Assembly (NCBI GenBank): GCA_023391285.1
Contig: JAEWBF010000111.1
Span: forward strand, 1-31,190
Source: Verrucomicrobiota bacterium
GTDB taxonomy: Bacteria > Verrucomicrobiota > Verrucomicrobiia > Opitutales > Opitutaceae
DNA length: 31,190 bases
Direction: 5' to 3'
Below the pieces are notes generated by a model. It was not told the origin of the DNA. It saw only the letters and a list, made by a program, of their open reading frames with translations, and ran no database searches. Position 1 is the stretch's first letter. Every line of letters starts with the position of its first letter. A program made the translations under genes and the position numbers. Of the stretch, positions 10,176-17,743 are shown piece by piece.

Positions 10176-10219
10176 TCGCGGCTCATCTGGACGAAGACTT
10201 AATCCAGCACCAAGCAACA

Positions 10220-10252
10220 AAGCCCCGGCGGAAACGCCGGGGCTTCTTTTTT
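10220..10252 (+). terminator. Strong intrinsic terminator after module A
   Basis: An 11-bp perfect GC-rich stem (10220-10230 with 10235-10245, arms AAGCCCCGGCG and CGCCGGGGCTT) with a GAAA tetraloop is followed by CTTTTTT. It closes the operon ending with the LpoB-like gene. Confidence 0.93.
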
Positions 10253-10353
10253 GAAGAGCTGCTGGTCGGAGGGTGGCCGCGGGCGAACAGTCCAACGAGC
10301 GAACCACGTGCGAGCCGCGCGCTCGCACTCGGAGCGGGGCAGCGGGCCGGTGT

Positions 10354-10716
10354 TTACTTGCTCTTTGGCGTGGTCGCGGGGCCGATGGGGCGGCCGTATT
10401 CGTCGACTTCTGTGTCGACAGGAACTTGGACGGTGCGACCGTCCGCGGTGGTTTCGGTGCGCCACGTGCGGATGATGCGGCGTTCGTTGGTAAAGTTGGA
10501 TTTCACCGCGTCCGATGCCCCCTCTGCTCCGCCGGCGATGGCCCCTGCGACGCCGCCGGCGATCGCGCCGACGGCCGAACCCGCGGCGTAGCCGATGGCG
10601 GGGCCGGGCTGATTGGGGTTGGTGACGCGAGTCTCGGGCGGCCGAGTGGCGCAGCCGGAGGCGAGGGCAAGAAGCAAGGCGGCGCTCGACGAAACGAGGG
10701 CAGAGCGGGTCTTCAT
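10354..10716 (-). CDS. Glycine-zipper lipoprotein
   Basis: The product is 120 residues. A signal peptide ends in lipobox ASGC (Cys22). A glycine-zipper segment at about 42-67 (GYAAGSAVGAIAGGVAGAIA) follows, then a short hydrophilic tail with VPVDTEVDEYGRPIG. Glycine zippers insert in or pack against membranes; such small lipoproteins are common in outer membranes. The ATG at 10716 sits exactly before the signal peptide, although the frame is open much further upstream. It is divergent from the His-rich glycine-zipper gene at 10829 and convergent with module A. Function unknown. Confidence 0.8.
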   Translation of the reverse strand: MKTRSALVSSSAALLLALASGCATRPPETRVTNPNQPGPAIGYAAGSAVGAIAGGVAGAIAGGAEGASDAVKSNFTNERRIIRTWRTETTADGRTVQVPVDTEVDEYGRPIGPATTPKSK

Positions 10717-10828
10717 TTCGCGGGGATTTCTAATCGAATGCCGAAATGCAGCAAGACCGATCTGGCGTAGCGGACGGCACTTCCGTGCGCTGGTGAAACC
10801 AAAGCCATGCCGTCCTGTCAGGGGCCTC

Positions 10829-11410
10829 ATGAGAACCGGACGAAAACTCGCGCTCGCGATCTTTGCGGCAACGCTGGTCGTGCCGGTTTTCGCGGGGCGC
10901 GGACATGGGGCTCGCGACGGGCGGCACGCGTTTCATCACCGGCATCATCATCACGGCGGCCACGCCCACTATGTGCGCCGACACGGATGGCATCGGCCGC
11001 ATTCGCAGGTGAGCTGGTGGTTGGGCTATCCGAGGTATTCGCGGGTGCCGTCGTATTCGTATTATACCTACGCGTATCCGGATTGGGATACGCGCCCGAA
11101 TTACGCGGCCAGCGGGGCGGTGTTGGGCGCGTTGGCTGGGGCCGTGATTGGCCACAACAGTGGCGACCTTGGGCATAGCCCATGGCGCGGGGCTGCGCTC
11201 GGCAGCGTGTTAGGGCTCGGTGCTGGAGCGCTCGCGGAAAAACGGGCGCGAGCGCGCGAGCGGGAGGAGGCGCAGACTGCGCTTGAGGTGGCGGCGCCAG
11301 TGCAGCCGCGAGCGGTGCCGGAGGATGTAACACCGAGCCAAAAAGAGCGGCCGCGCGTGGCGGAGAAACCTTCGCGGATGGCCGAGGCGAATCGGCTCTT
11401 TGGGCGATAA
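10829..11410 (+). CDS. Histidine-rich glycine-zipper envelope protein
   Basis: The product is 193 residues. A signal peptide covers about 1-22. A His-rich stretch at about 26-60 (HAFHHRHHHHGGHAHY) may bind metal. An aromatic Tyr/Ser/Pro segment (SRVPSYSYYTYAYPDWD) is followed by two Gly/Ala zipper helices at 95-110 and 120-136, then a charged Arg/Glu-rich tail. The ATG at 10829 abuts the signal sequence. It resembles small YMGG-type glycine-zipper proteins. It starts 112 bp from the divergent lipoprotein at 10716 and is followed at 57 bp by module B. Role unknown; probable periplasmic or outer-membrane protein. Confidence 0.75.
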   Translation: MRTGRKLALAIFAATLVVPVFAGRGHGARDGRHAFHHRHHHHGGHAHYVRRHGWHRPHSQVSWWLGYPRYSRVPSYSYYTYAYPDWDTRPNYAASGAVLGALAGAVIGHNSGDLGHSPWRGAALGSVLGLGAGALAEKRARAREREEAQTALEVAAPVQPRAVPEDVTPSQKERPRVAEKPSRMAEANRLFGR

Positions 11411-11466
11411 TGATCACCGATTTTTAGCGACACTGAAACGTAGAGCGAGGTGTCAGCGTGCGACTC

Positions 11467-12105
11467 ATGAATCAGCGAAAATCCATCCGTATCCTTTTTT
11501 CGAGCACAGCGGCGGTGATGCTGGTCGGGTTGACGGGTTGTGCGACGCGGGGCGTCAAAAACCCGGACGGGGTGCCGGTGACGCAGATGGGGGCCGACGA
11601 ACGCGGCTTCGTGGCGGGAACGGGAATTGAATCGCAGGACCTCGTTGCCGTGACGGATCGGATGGCGCGGAGCATTTTGGGCATTCCGGAGATCGCACGC
11701 GCAGAGGCGCCGCCGCGGATCGTGCTCGATCCGGTGATGAACGAGACGCGATTCCCGATCAACAAGGATATCTTCAACGACCGTATTCGAATCGAATTGA
11801 ATCGGAATTCGATGGGGCGGGTGCGTTTCCTCGCGCGGGATCGGATGAGCACGCTCGAGCGCGAACGGGAGCTGAAGCAGACGGGGCAGGTGACCGCGAG
11901 CGCGGACCCGAACGTGACGGAGTTTCGCGGTGCGGATTATTTCCTCACCGGAAAGCTGTCGGGCATGTCGACGCGCACGAGCGCGGGCACCAGCGATTAC
12001 GTGCTTTATAGCTTCCAGCTGATCGATGCGCGGACGAGCGAGATCATTTGGGAGGACGCGGCCGAGATCAAAAAGCAAGGGCTCGAGGACGCGGCGTATC
12101 GGTGA
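11467..12105 (+). CDS. LpoB-like lipoprotein, module B
   Basis: The product is 212 residues, with lipobox LTGC (Cys25, the same position as in the module A copy). It shows QDLVAVTDRMARSILG, then RIVLDPVMNETRFPINKDIF, then IRIELNRNSMGRVRFLARD, a YFLTGKLSG strand, and the ending YSFQLIDARTSEIIWEDAAE. This is aligned element by element with the first LpoB-like protein but at low identity, so the duplication is old or the copies came separately. The ATG at 11467 gives a normal n-region; a GTG three codons upstream is also possible. It leads the second module, 31 bp before the second COG3014-type gene. Confidence 0.82.
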   Translation: MNQRKSIRILFSSTAAVMLVGLTGCATRGVKNPDGVPVTQMGADERGFVAGTGIESQDLVAVTDRMARSILGIPEIARAEAPPRIVLDPVMNETRFPINKDIFNDRIRIELNRNSMGRVRFLARDRMSTLERERELKQTGQVTASADPNVTEFRGADYFLTGKLSGMSTRTSAGTSDYVLYSFQLIDARTSEIIWEDAAEIKKQGLEDAAYR

Positions 12106-12136
12106 GGCCGGAGGCGCTGCGAAGGGCCGCGTCGAC

Positions 12137-13369
12137 ATGAATACGAGAGCACAACGAGGCGCGCTCGGAGAGCGCGCCCTACCGGCGCTGCCGCGTCTGC
12201 TGGCGGGCGGCTGTCTCCTGCTGGCGTTGGGCGGATGTTTTTCGCCGCCGCGAGTGCCGAGCATTGCCTACACGGGTGATCCAGTAATCGATGGGAATGC
12301 GCAATTGGCGGCGGCGCGACCGGAAGATCGCGTGTTGTGGAATTACCGGGTCGCCGCGGCGGCGATGCGGGTCGGGAGCTTCGAGGAGGCGAAGCGCAAG
12401 CTGGATGATGCGATCCTCACGATGGGTGGGATCATCACCAACTCAGCCGAGGCGGAGCGGGCCCGAAGTTTATTTTCGGCGGAACGATCGAAGGTGTTTA
12501 TCGGCGAACCTTATGAACGGGTGATGGCATATTATTACCGTGGAATTCTTTATTGGCGCGACGGGGAGCCGGATAATGCACGAGCGTGCTTTCGCACGGG
12601 GCAGTTCATCGACAGCGATGCGGCGAATCAGAGTTATCGCAGCGACTACGTCTTGCTGGATTACCTCGATGGTCTCGCGAGCGTGAAACTCGGAGCCGAC
12701 GGCCGCGATGCTTACCGACGGGCGGTGGAAAATGGCAAAGGGCGCCCGCTGCCGCCGTTCGATCGCGAGGCGAACGTGTTGGTCTTTGCGGAATTTGGGG
12801 CCGGACCCCGGAAGTATTCGGGCGGCGAATACGGCGAGCAGTTGCGGTTTGCGGTGTCGGATTCACGCGCGCATTCGGCGGTGCTGACGATCGCGGGGCG
12901 GACGGTGACCTTGCCCGCGTATGACGATCTCAACTACCAGGCGACGACGCGAGGTGGACGGTTGATGGATCACATCCTTGGAAACAAAGCGGTTTTCAAA
13001 AGCACGACGAACACGGTGGGTGACGTGGCAGCGGTAGGTTCGATTGTGGCAGCGAGCCGGATGAATCGCTGGGACGGAACGCATAGCGAAGGTTCGCAGA
13101 ACACGGCGCTCGCGCTGGGCGCGGTGGCGTTGATCAGCAAGATCGCCTCGGCGGCGACGAGTCCGGAGGCGGATACCCGGGCGTGGCACAATTTGCCGCA
13201 ACGGTTGAGTTTTGCGGCGCTGAAGCTGGATCCAGGAGAACATGCGGCGCGTTTGGAGTTTTTGGATGCGGCGGGTGAGAAACTTGCGGCGCTTGCGCAG
13301 GATCTGCGCATTGTAGTCGGTGAACCGGAGAAGGATACGGTGATTTTTCTGAGTGAACTTAAGCGCTGA
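12137..13369 (+). CDS. COG3014-like lipoprotein, module B
   Basis: The product is 410 residues, with lipobox LGGC (Cys34). The n-region of the signal peptide is unusually long because a REP-like palindrome (12158-12182) is translated inside it. The helical domain shows TPR-like units (AAMRVGSFEEAKRKLDDAIL; MAYYYRGILYWRDGEPDNA) and YVLLDYLDGLASVK. The C-terminal domain has a small-residue helix (NTALALGAVALISKIASAA) and ADTRAWHNLP, matching ADTRTWTTLP in the module A protein. Two further ends differ: this copy lacks the Pro-rich stretch and is about 110 residues shorter. Likely an outer-membrane lipoprotein of unknown function, in one transcript with its neighbours. Confidence 0.78.
   Translation: MNTRAQRGALGERALPALPRLLAGGCLLLALGGCFSPPRVPSIAYTGDPVIDGNAQLAAARPEDRVLWNYRVAAAAMRVGSFEEAKRKLDDAILTMGGIITNSAEAERARSLFSAERSKVFIGEPYERVMAYYYRGILYWRDGEPDNARACFRTGQFIDSDAANQSYRSDYVLLDYLDGLASVKLGADGRDAYRRAVENGKGRPLPPFDREANVLVFAEFGAGPRKYSGGEYGEQLRFAVSDSRAHSAVLTIAGRTVTLPAYDDLNYQATTRGGRLMDHILGNKAVFKSTTNTVGDVAAVGSIVAASRMNRWDGTHSEGSQNTALALGAVALISKIASAATSPEADTRAWHNLPQRLSFAALKLDPGEHAARLEFLDAAGEKLAALAQDLRIVVGEPEKDTVIFLSELKR
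12158..12182 (-). repeat. REP-like palindrome with GTAG head, inside a coding region
   Basis: On the minus strand it reads GTAG followed by GGCGCGCTC, TCC loop and GAGCGCGCC: a perfect 9-bp stem. A GTAG or GGAG tetranucleotide ahead of a palindrome is the classic REP form. It lies in the signal-peptide n-region of the COG3014-like lipoprotein. Confidence 0.65.
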
Positions 13370-13393
13370 CGGGCAGTCTCACCGAACACCGAC

Positions 13394-13816
13394 ATGAACC
13401 ACACGCATCGCATGACCGTGCTCGCCGCTGCAGCAGGACTCCTGCTGCTCGCGGGTTGCGCAACCGAGCCCGGCCCCTTTGCGCCGCAGGACACCACAAA
13501 ATACACGGTGGAGAACACCGAGAAGTTCGTGCTGCTCGATAAAGCGGCGCAATATTCGATCACATGCACGGGACTGCAGGAGCGGATCTTGCCCGACGGG
13601 CGGCTCGAAGTGGTGGCGAACGTGAAGAATCGCGAAAACCGTCGGCTGCAGGTTCAGATCAACTGTGTGTTCAAGGACGAGCAGGGATTTTCAACGGGCG
13701 ATGAAACGCCGTTTGAGAATCTGATCCTGGCCGAAAACTCGACGGAAGCGGTGCGATTCACCGCCGCGAATCCTTTGGCGAAACGCTACACGATTCGCGT
13801 CCGTCAGGCGCGGTGA
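13394..13816 (+). CDS. YcfL-like lipoprotein, module B
   Basis: The product is 140 residues, with lipobox LAGC (Cys22). The beta-rich mature part (RLEVVANVKNRENRRLQVQI, NCVFKDEQGFSTGDETPF, then ENSTEAVRFTAANPLAKRYT) has the same order of strands as the YcfL/DUF1425-like protein of module A. It follows the COG3014-like gene by 24 bp and precedes the last gene of the module by 9 bp. Function of the family is unknown. Confidence 0.77.
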   Translation: MNHTHRMTVLAAAAGLLLLAGCATEPGPFAPQDTTKYTVENTEKFVLLDKAAQYSITCTGLQERILPDGRLEVVANVKNRENRRLQVQINCVFKDEQGFSTGDETPFENLILAENSTEAVRFTAANPLAKRYTIRVRQAR

Positions 13817-13825
13817 ATTCGAACG

Positions 13826-14689
13826 ATGAAACGCGTGGTGCTATTCCTGGTTGCAGTGAGCGCGGGGGTGGCGGCATCTCGCGAGCGTGAACCTGGCGTG
13901 CCGGTGCGTCAGGCTCAGCCGGATACGTCCCATCTTTCGCTGCTCACGCCACCGGGTGGAGAGAATCAGAAATTGTATGGTTCGCGCCGGGCGGTGTTGG
14001 TGAATGACGAAGCGGCGCGGGAGGTGACCTCGCGGTTTCGATCCGTGTATGTGAAAGATGGGGCGCCGCGCCTGGCGGTGTTCGTGAATCGGGCGGTTTC
14101 GGACGAAGATGGCGAGTGGCGGCTGACGGGGAGGACGGAACGCTTCAACGAAACGACGACGGAGAAAGAAGGCGAAGCGTCGACGACGACGCGCGATGTC
14201 TCGGGTGAGAATACTTATGCTGCGAGCGACGAACCAAACACATCGTCGCTAGCGGACCGGCAGACGGAGCGGGAGATCGAGCGACAGTTTGGGCGGGTGT
14301 TTCGCCACGGCGGCGCGACGCTGGCGGATGCGCGCGCGGCGGCGGCATTGGTGGGAAACGAAGGGGATGACAATCGGATCGCGCAACTGCCGGGTCGGAA
14401 GCGGGAGGCGTTGAGGCAGGTGGCGGATATCGCGATTGAAGTGTTGGTGTCGAGCCGGCCGATGTCAGTTCGGACTCTCTCGGGCGATTTGACCTTGGAC
14501 GTGCCGGATCTTCAGGTGACCGCGATCCGCTTGAGCGATGCAGCGATTCTCGGGCAGGCGGCGGCAAGCGATTTGCTCGGCTCGGGGGTGCGGGCGGCCG
14601 AAATCGTGCGCCAGTTCGGCGTGGCAGATATCACGGAAGCGACGGCGTTCGCGTTGATGGAGGATATGCTGACTGGCTCGGCGGAGTAG
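13826..14689 (+). CDS. Secreted protein of module B, possibly CsgG/LpoB-like
   Basis: The product is 287 residues, with a short signal peptide (VVLFLVAVSAGVAAS) and no lipobox. Most of the N-terminal half is hydrophilic and Glu/Thr/Arg-rich. From about residue 150 there is a helix-strand pattern reminiscent of CsgG-type proteins: REIERQFGRVFRHGGATLAD, then ADIAIEVLVSSRPMSVRTLS, then a strand DVPDLQVTAIRLSDAAILGQ. I do not recognise a specific family. It occupies the position in module B that the CsgG/FlgT-like gene has in module A, but at the other end of the set. It is 9 bp after the YcfL-like gene. A REP-like hairpin follows the stop. Confidence 0.7.
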   Translation: MKRVVLFLVAVSAGVAASREREPGVPVRQAQPDTSHLSLLTPPGGENQKLYGSRRAVLVNDEAAREVTSRFRSVYVKDGAPRLAVFVNRAVSDEDGEWRLTGRTERFNETTTEKEGEASTTTRDVSGENTYAASDEPNTSSLADRQTEREIERQFGRVFRHGGATLADARAAAALVGNEGDDNRIAQLPGRKREALRQVADIAIEVLVSSRPMSVRTLSGDLTLDVPDLQVTAIRLSDAAILGQAAASDLLGSGVRAAEIVRQFGVADITEATAFALMEDMLTGSAE

Positions 14690-14704
14690 GGGGGCGGCGT
14701 AATT

Positions 14705-14728
14705 GCGCGGTGGGGGCACCGCGCCTCC
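14705..14728 (-). repeat. REP-like palindrome with GGAG head
   Basis: On the minus strand: GGAG (14728-14725), then GCGCGGTG, CCCC loop, CACCGCGC; the 8-bp stem is perfect. It sits between the convergent ends of module B and the small membrane protein gene and could end transcription from both sides. Confidence 0.65.
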
Positions 14729-14736
14729 ATTGCCGA

Positions 14737-15021
14737 TTACTTTGGCGGAGGGGGAGGGATCTCGATTTTAGGCGGTGGCAGCGGCTCGAAGGTGATGTTT
14801 TTGGCGGCTTCGTTGATCTCGTTGAGGGCGGCATCGATGATGGCTTTTTCGCCGGCATCGTCTCGCACGACGGGTTGTCCGCTGGAAAAGTCGATGGTCG
14901 CGCGGTCGCGGACTTCGACGGTCGGTCGCGGAGCGGGTGCAGCCGGAGGCGGACGAAGCAGGCGATAGGCGAGTGCAATCGCGACCGTGAGGACGAGCAG
15001 CCAGGCGATGATTTTTTTCAT
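14737..15021 (-). CDS. Small single-span membrane protein
   Basis: The product is 94 residues. An N-terminal membrane helix (KKIIAWLLVLTVAIALAYRL) is followed by a Pro-rich linker, a short charged region (AIIDAALNEINEAAKNI) and a Pro/Pro-rich end. The ATG at 15021 lies 4 bp after the stop of the upstream EamA transporter gene, so the two are probably co-transcribed. Not recognised; TonB-like Pro-rich tail is only superficial. Confidence 0.65.
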   Translation of the reverse strand: MKKIIAWLLVLTVAIALAYRLLRPPPAAPAPRPTVEVRDRATIDFSSGQPVVRDDAGEKAIIDAALNEINEAAKNITFEPLPPPKIEIPPPPPK

Positions 15022-15025
15022 GAGG

Positions 15026-15919
15026 TCAGCCGAGAGCGAGGGCGATGACACCGGCGGCCATCAAGAAGGCAGCGAGGAAACGGCGGCGAGAGTCGGTTTC
15101 GTTGAGAAATCTCGCGCCGATGAACGCGCCGATGACGATGCTGATTTCGCGCGCGGGAGCGACATAGCTGACGGGCGTGAAGGTCATCGCGGTGAGCACG
15201 AGCAAGTAGGCGACAGGGGAGAGAAACGCGACGCCGAAGATCCAGCGCTTTTTCGTGCGCCATTCGTGAAGGACTTCGGGCCAGCGACGAGCGGCGAAGG
15301 GGGAGAGCAGCGCGAGTTGAGTGAAGGCGGTGCCGGCGTCGTATACGAGAGGAGCGATCGCGAGGGCGGCGACGCCGTGACGGTCCCAGATGGTGTAGCT
15401 GGCGATGAAAACGCCCGAGAGCAGGCCGTAGTTGATCGACGTAAGTGCGGTAGCGGAGTGCGGCGTGTTGGGGCGGGTTGAAACGAGGGAACCCAGCTTT
15501 GAGAAGCCGCCGGTCAGCCAGAAGATGCTGCCGACAATCACCAGGCCGCCGGTGAGCGCGAGAACCGAGGGGCGTTCGCCGAGCAGAACGATCGCGGCGC
15601 ACGTCGACAGGAATGGCCCGGTGCCGCGCGCGACCGGATAGACCAGCGAGAAGTCGCCGTGGCGGTAGCTGCGTTGGAGGAAAAGCGTGTAGCTGGTCTT
15701 GAGGATGCCGCTGCCGAAAATCCAAAGGAGAGCCGTGCTGGAGAGGTTGAAAGGTCGGGCGGAGAAATAGACGGTGAGGACGGGGACGTAGCAGGTGCAA
15801 ATGACGCAACCGACGACGAAGATGAACGGGAGACCGCCAGCGGAGCGTTTCGCGCAGTAGTTCCAGATCGCGTGCAGCACGGCGGCGATGAGCACGAGGA
15901 GGAGCGCGAAGGCGGTCAT
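15026..15919 (-). CDS. EamA/DMT-superfamily transporter
   Basis: The product is 297 residues with about ten hydrophobic helices arranged as two EamA repeats, ending each half with a LGERPS or ARFLNE motif typical of the drug/metabolite transporter superfamily. Such permeases export amino acids, nucleotides or other metabolites across the inner membrane; the substrate is not evident. The ATG at 15919 opens directly with a helix (TAFALLLVLIAAVLHAIWNY). Divergent from the MATE exporter at 16100, with 180 bp between. Confidence 0.87.
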   Translation of the reverse strand: MTAFALLLVLIAAVLHAIWNYCAKRSAGGLPFIFVVGCVICTCYVPVLTVYFSARPFNLSSTALLWIFGSGILKTSYTLFLQRSYRHGDFSLVYPVARGTGPFLSTCAAIVLLGERPSVLALTGGLVIVGSIFWLTGGFSKLGSLVSTRPNTPHSATALTSINYGLLSGVFIASYTIWDRHGVAALAIAPLVYDAGTAFTQLALLSPFAARRWPEVLHEWRTKKRWIFGVAFLSPVAYLLVLTAMTFTPVSYVAPAREISIVIGAFIGARFLNETDSRRRFLAAFLMAAGVIALALG

Positions 15920-16099
15920 GGAAGTCTCAAGGAGCGAAACGGGCGGAGTTGCGGATGGGAAGAGCCAAGCGCGAGAGCGTGCGTTCGGTTGAGCCGGGGT
16001 GGGTTACAGCCGACAAAGGACAAAGCGAGCGAGTGTTTGGGGCGGGTTGTGTTTTCGTTCGTGTGATGATCGGGGTTTTGGCGCAGCGTCCCCGATCCC

Positions 16100-17425
16100 A
16101 TGGAGAAAGTCTTACGCGAAGTCCGACCGACCCTGTCGCTGGCGCTGCCGATTGTGGTCGGCCAGGTCAGCCAGATGGTCGTGGGAATCACGGACAGCTT
16201 GATGGTGGGACGCGTGGGCGCCGTGCCGCTGGCGGCGTCGTCATTTGGCACGAGCATCTTCGGAGTTTTCTACGTGCTCGGGATTGGGCTGATGGTGCCG
16301 GTGTCGGTCTTTGTGGCGCATGCGCGCGGGGCGGACCGGCCGGAAGAGTGCGGCGAATATCTGCGGCACGGACTCGCGCTGGCGCTGGTGTTTGGCGCGT
16401 TGGAGACGGCGCTGATGTTGTGGCTGGGTTTTCGGCTGCACTGGTTTGATCAACCCGAGGAAGTGTTGGGGGCGGTGAATCCGTTTTTTCTTTTGATCGG
16501 AGGATCCATCACTCCCGTGCTGGTGAATCTCGCGCTGCGGCAGTTTGCGGAGGCGATGGGGCGACCGTGGTTGCCGATGATCGTGATGAGTGGAGTGGTG
16601 GTGCTCAACGTGCTGCTGAACTGGATACTGATTTATGGGCGTTGGGGGGCGCCCGCGCTGGGTTTGACGGGCGCTGGGGTGGCAACGGTGATCGTGCGCG
16701 TGCTCGGGCCGATCGCGTTGTTCGTGTGGCTGCGGCGGGATGCGAGCCTGAGCAAAGCGTTGCCGCGTGAGTGGTGGGCGCCGCTTTCAATGGCGCGCGT
16801 GAAGGAGATGTTGCGCCTCGCCCTGCCGGCGGCGGGGATGTTGTTGTTCGAGAGCGGCGCGTTTGCGGCGGCGGCGTTGATGATGGGCTGGCTGGGAACG
16901 GCGGCGCTGGCGGCGCATCAGATCGCGATATCGTGTGCGTCGTTCACGTTCATGTTTCCGCTGGGACTTTCGATGGCTGCGGGCATGCGAATCAGCCAGG
17001 CTGTTGGGGCCGGCGAGCGCGAACGGTTGCGACCGGTCGGCTATGCGGCGCTGGGGATTGGCGCGGCGGCGATGGTCGTGTTCATGACTTGCTTCCTGTT
17101 GGGCGGAGAGATGATCGCGCGATGGTTCGTGCGCGATGCGGCGGTGGTGGCGTTGGCGGCGCAACTGCTTGTGGTCGCGGCGCTGTTTCAATTTTTCGAT
17201 GGTGCGCAGGCGATCGGAGCGGGGCTGCTGCGCGGGTTGAAGGACGTCAAGGTGCCGGTGGCGATTACGTTTGTGGCGTATTGGGGGCTTGCGATCGGTG
17301 GCGGTTACTTGTTCGGCGTTCGCGGCGCGGTGGGTCCGACGGGGGTGTGGTGGGGGCTCGCCTTCGGGCTGGCGTTTGCGGCGGTCTTGCTTGCGGTGCG
17401 GTTTCGACGAATGACGAAGATTTAG
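16100..17425 (+). CDS. MATE family efflux transporter
   Basis: The product is 441 residues with twelve predicted helices and two MatE halves. Typical features are VGQVSQMVVGITDSLMVGRV in helix 1 and AAHQIAISCASFTFMFPLGL in helix 7. The family exports cationic drugs or metabolites in exchange for Na+ or H+ across the inner membrane. It starts with ATG at 16100 just ahead of helix 1. It ends 16 bp from the convergent DUF167 gene with no terminator-like hairpin between them. Confidence 0.93.
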   Translation: MEKVLREVRPTLSLALPIVVGQVSQMVVGITDSLMVGRVGAVPLAASSFGTSIFGVFYVLGIGLMVPVSVFVAHARGADRPEECGEYLRHGLALALVFGALETALMLWLGFRLHWFDQPEEVLGAVNPFFLLIGGSITPVLVNLALRQFAEAMGRPWLPMIVMSGVVVLNVLLNWILIYGRWGAPALGLTGAGVATVIVRVLGPIALFVWLRRDASLSKALPREWWAPLSMARVKEMLRLALPAAGMLLFESGAFAAAALMMGWLGTAALAAHQIAISCASFTFMFPLGLSMAAGMRISQAVGAGERERLRPVGYAALGIGAAAMVVFMTCFLLGGEMIARWFVRDAAVVALAAQLLVVAALFQFFDGAQAIGAGLLRGLKDVKVPVAITFVAYWGLAIGGGYLFGVRGAVGPTGVWWGLAFGLAFAAVLLAVRFRRMTKI

Positions 17426-17441
17426 AGAGCGCGCCGCGAGA

Positions 17442-17708
17442 TCACTTCAGGCGGGCTGGGAGGTCGGCGGCTGAAAGGCCGTCGATGCGGAGAACTTTTT
17501 GGCGCGAAGTTTCGCCGCGAATGACGGTGATGGCGCGGCGCGGGAGATTGAGGTGGTCGGCGAGAAACTCGCAGAGAGCGTCGTTGGCGCGACCCTCGAC
17601 GGGAGGCGCGTGGACTTTGATTTTGAGGGCGTCGCCGAGCCATCCGACGATCTCCGTGCGCGGGGCGTTCGGAATGACCTTGATGGCGAGGGTGCAGGAA
17701 GGCGGCAT
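17442..17708 (-). CDS. DUF167 (YggU-like) family protein
   Basis: The product is 88 residues, the normal family length. Diagnostic elements are IKVIPNAPRTEIVGW, the LKIKVHAPPVEGRANDAL core, and FLADHLNLPRRAITVIRGET. Function is unknown. A longer reading frame starting at 17738 would begin inside a REP-like element and add ten residues absent from the family, so the ATG at 17708 is preferred. It is downstream of the PLP enzyme gene on the same strand with the REP-like palindrome between them. Confidence 0.88.
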   Translation of the reverse strand: MPPSCTLAIKVIPNAPRTEIVGWLGDALKIKVHAPPVEGRANDALCEFLADHLNLPRRAITVIRGETSRQKVLRIDGLSAADLPARLK

Positions 17709-17713
17709 GCGAT

Positions 17714-17736
17714 GCGCGGTGCGGCCCCGCGCCTCC
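17714..17736 (-). repeat. REP-like palindrome with GGAG head
   Basis: On the minus strand: GGAG (17736-17733), then GCGCGG (17732-17727), a 7-base loop and CCGCGC (17719-17714). It shares GGAGGCGCGG and CACCGCGC with the copy at 14705. It lies between the PLP enzyme and the DUF167 gene. Confidence 0.6.
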
Positions 17737-17743
17737 ATCGAAG

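Noticed and set aside
10750..10800. REP-like GTAGCGGACGG segment
   Set aside because: Short imperfect stem only; mentioned as a weak candidate but not annotated.
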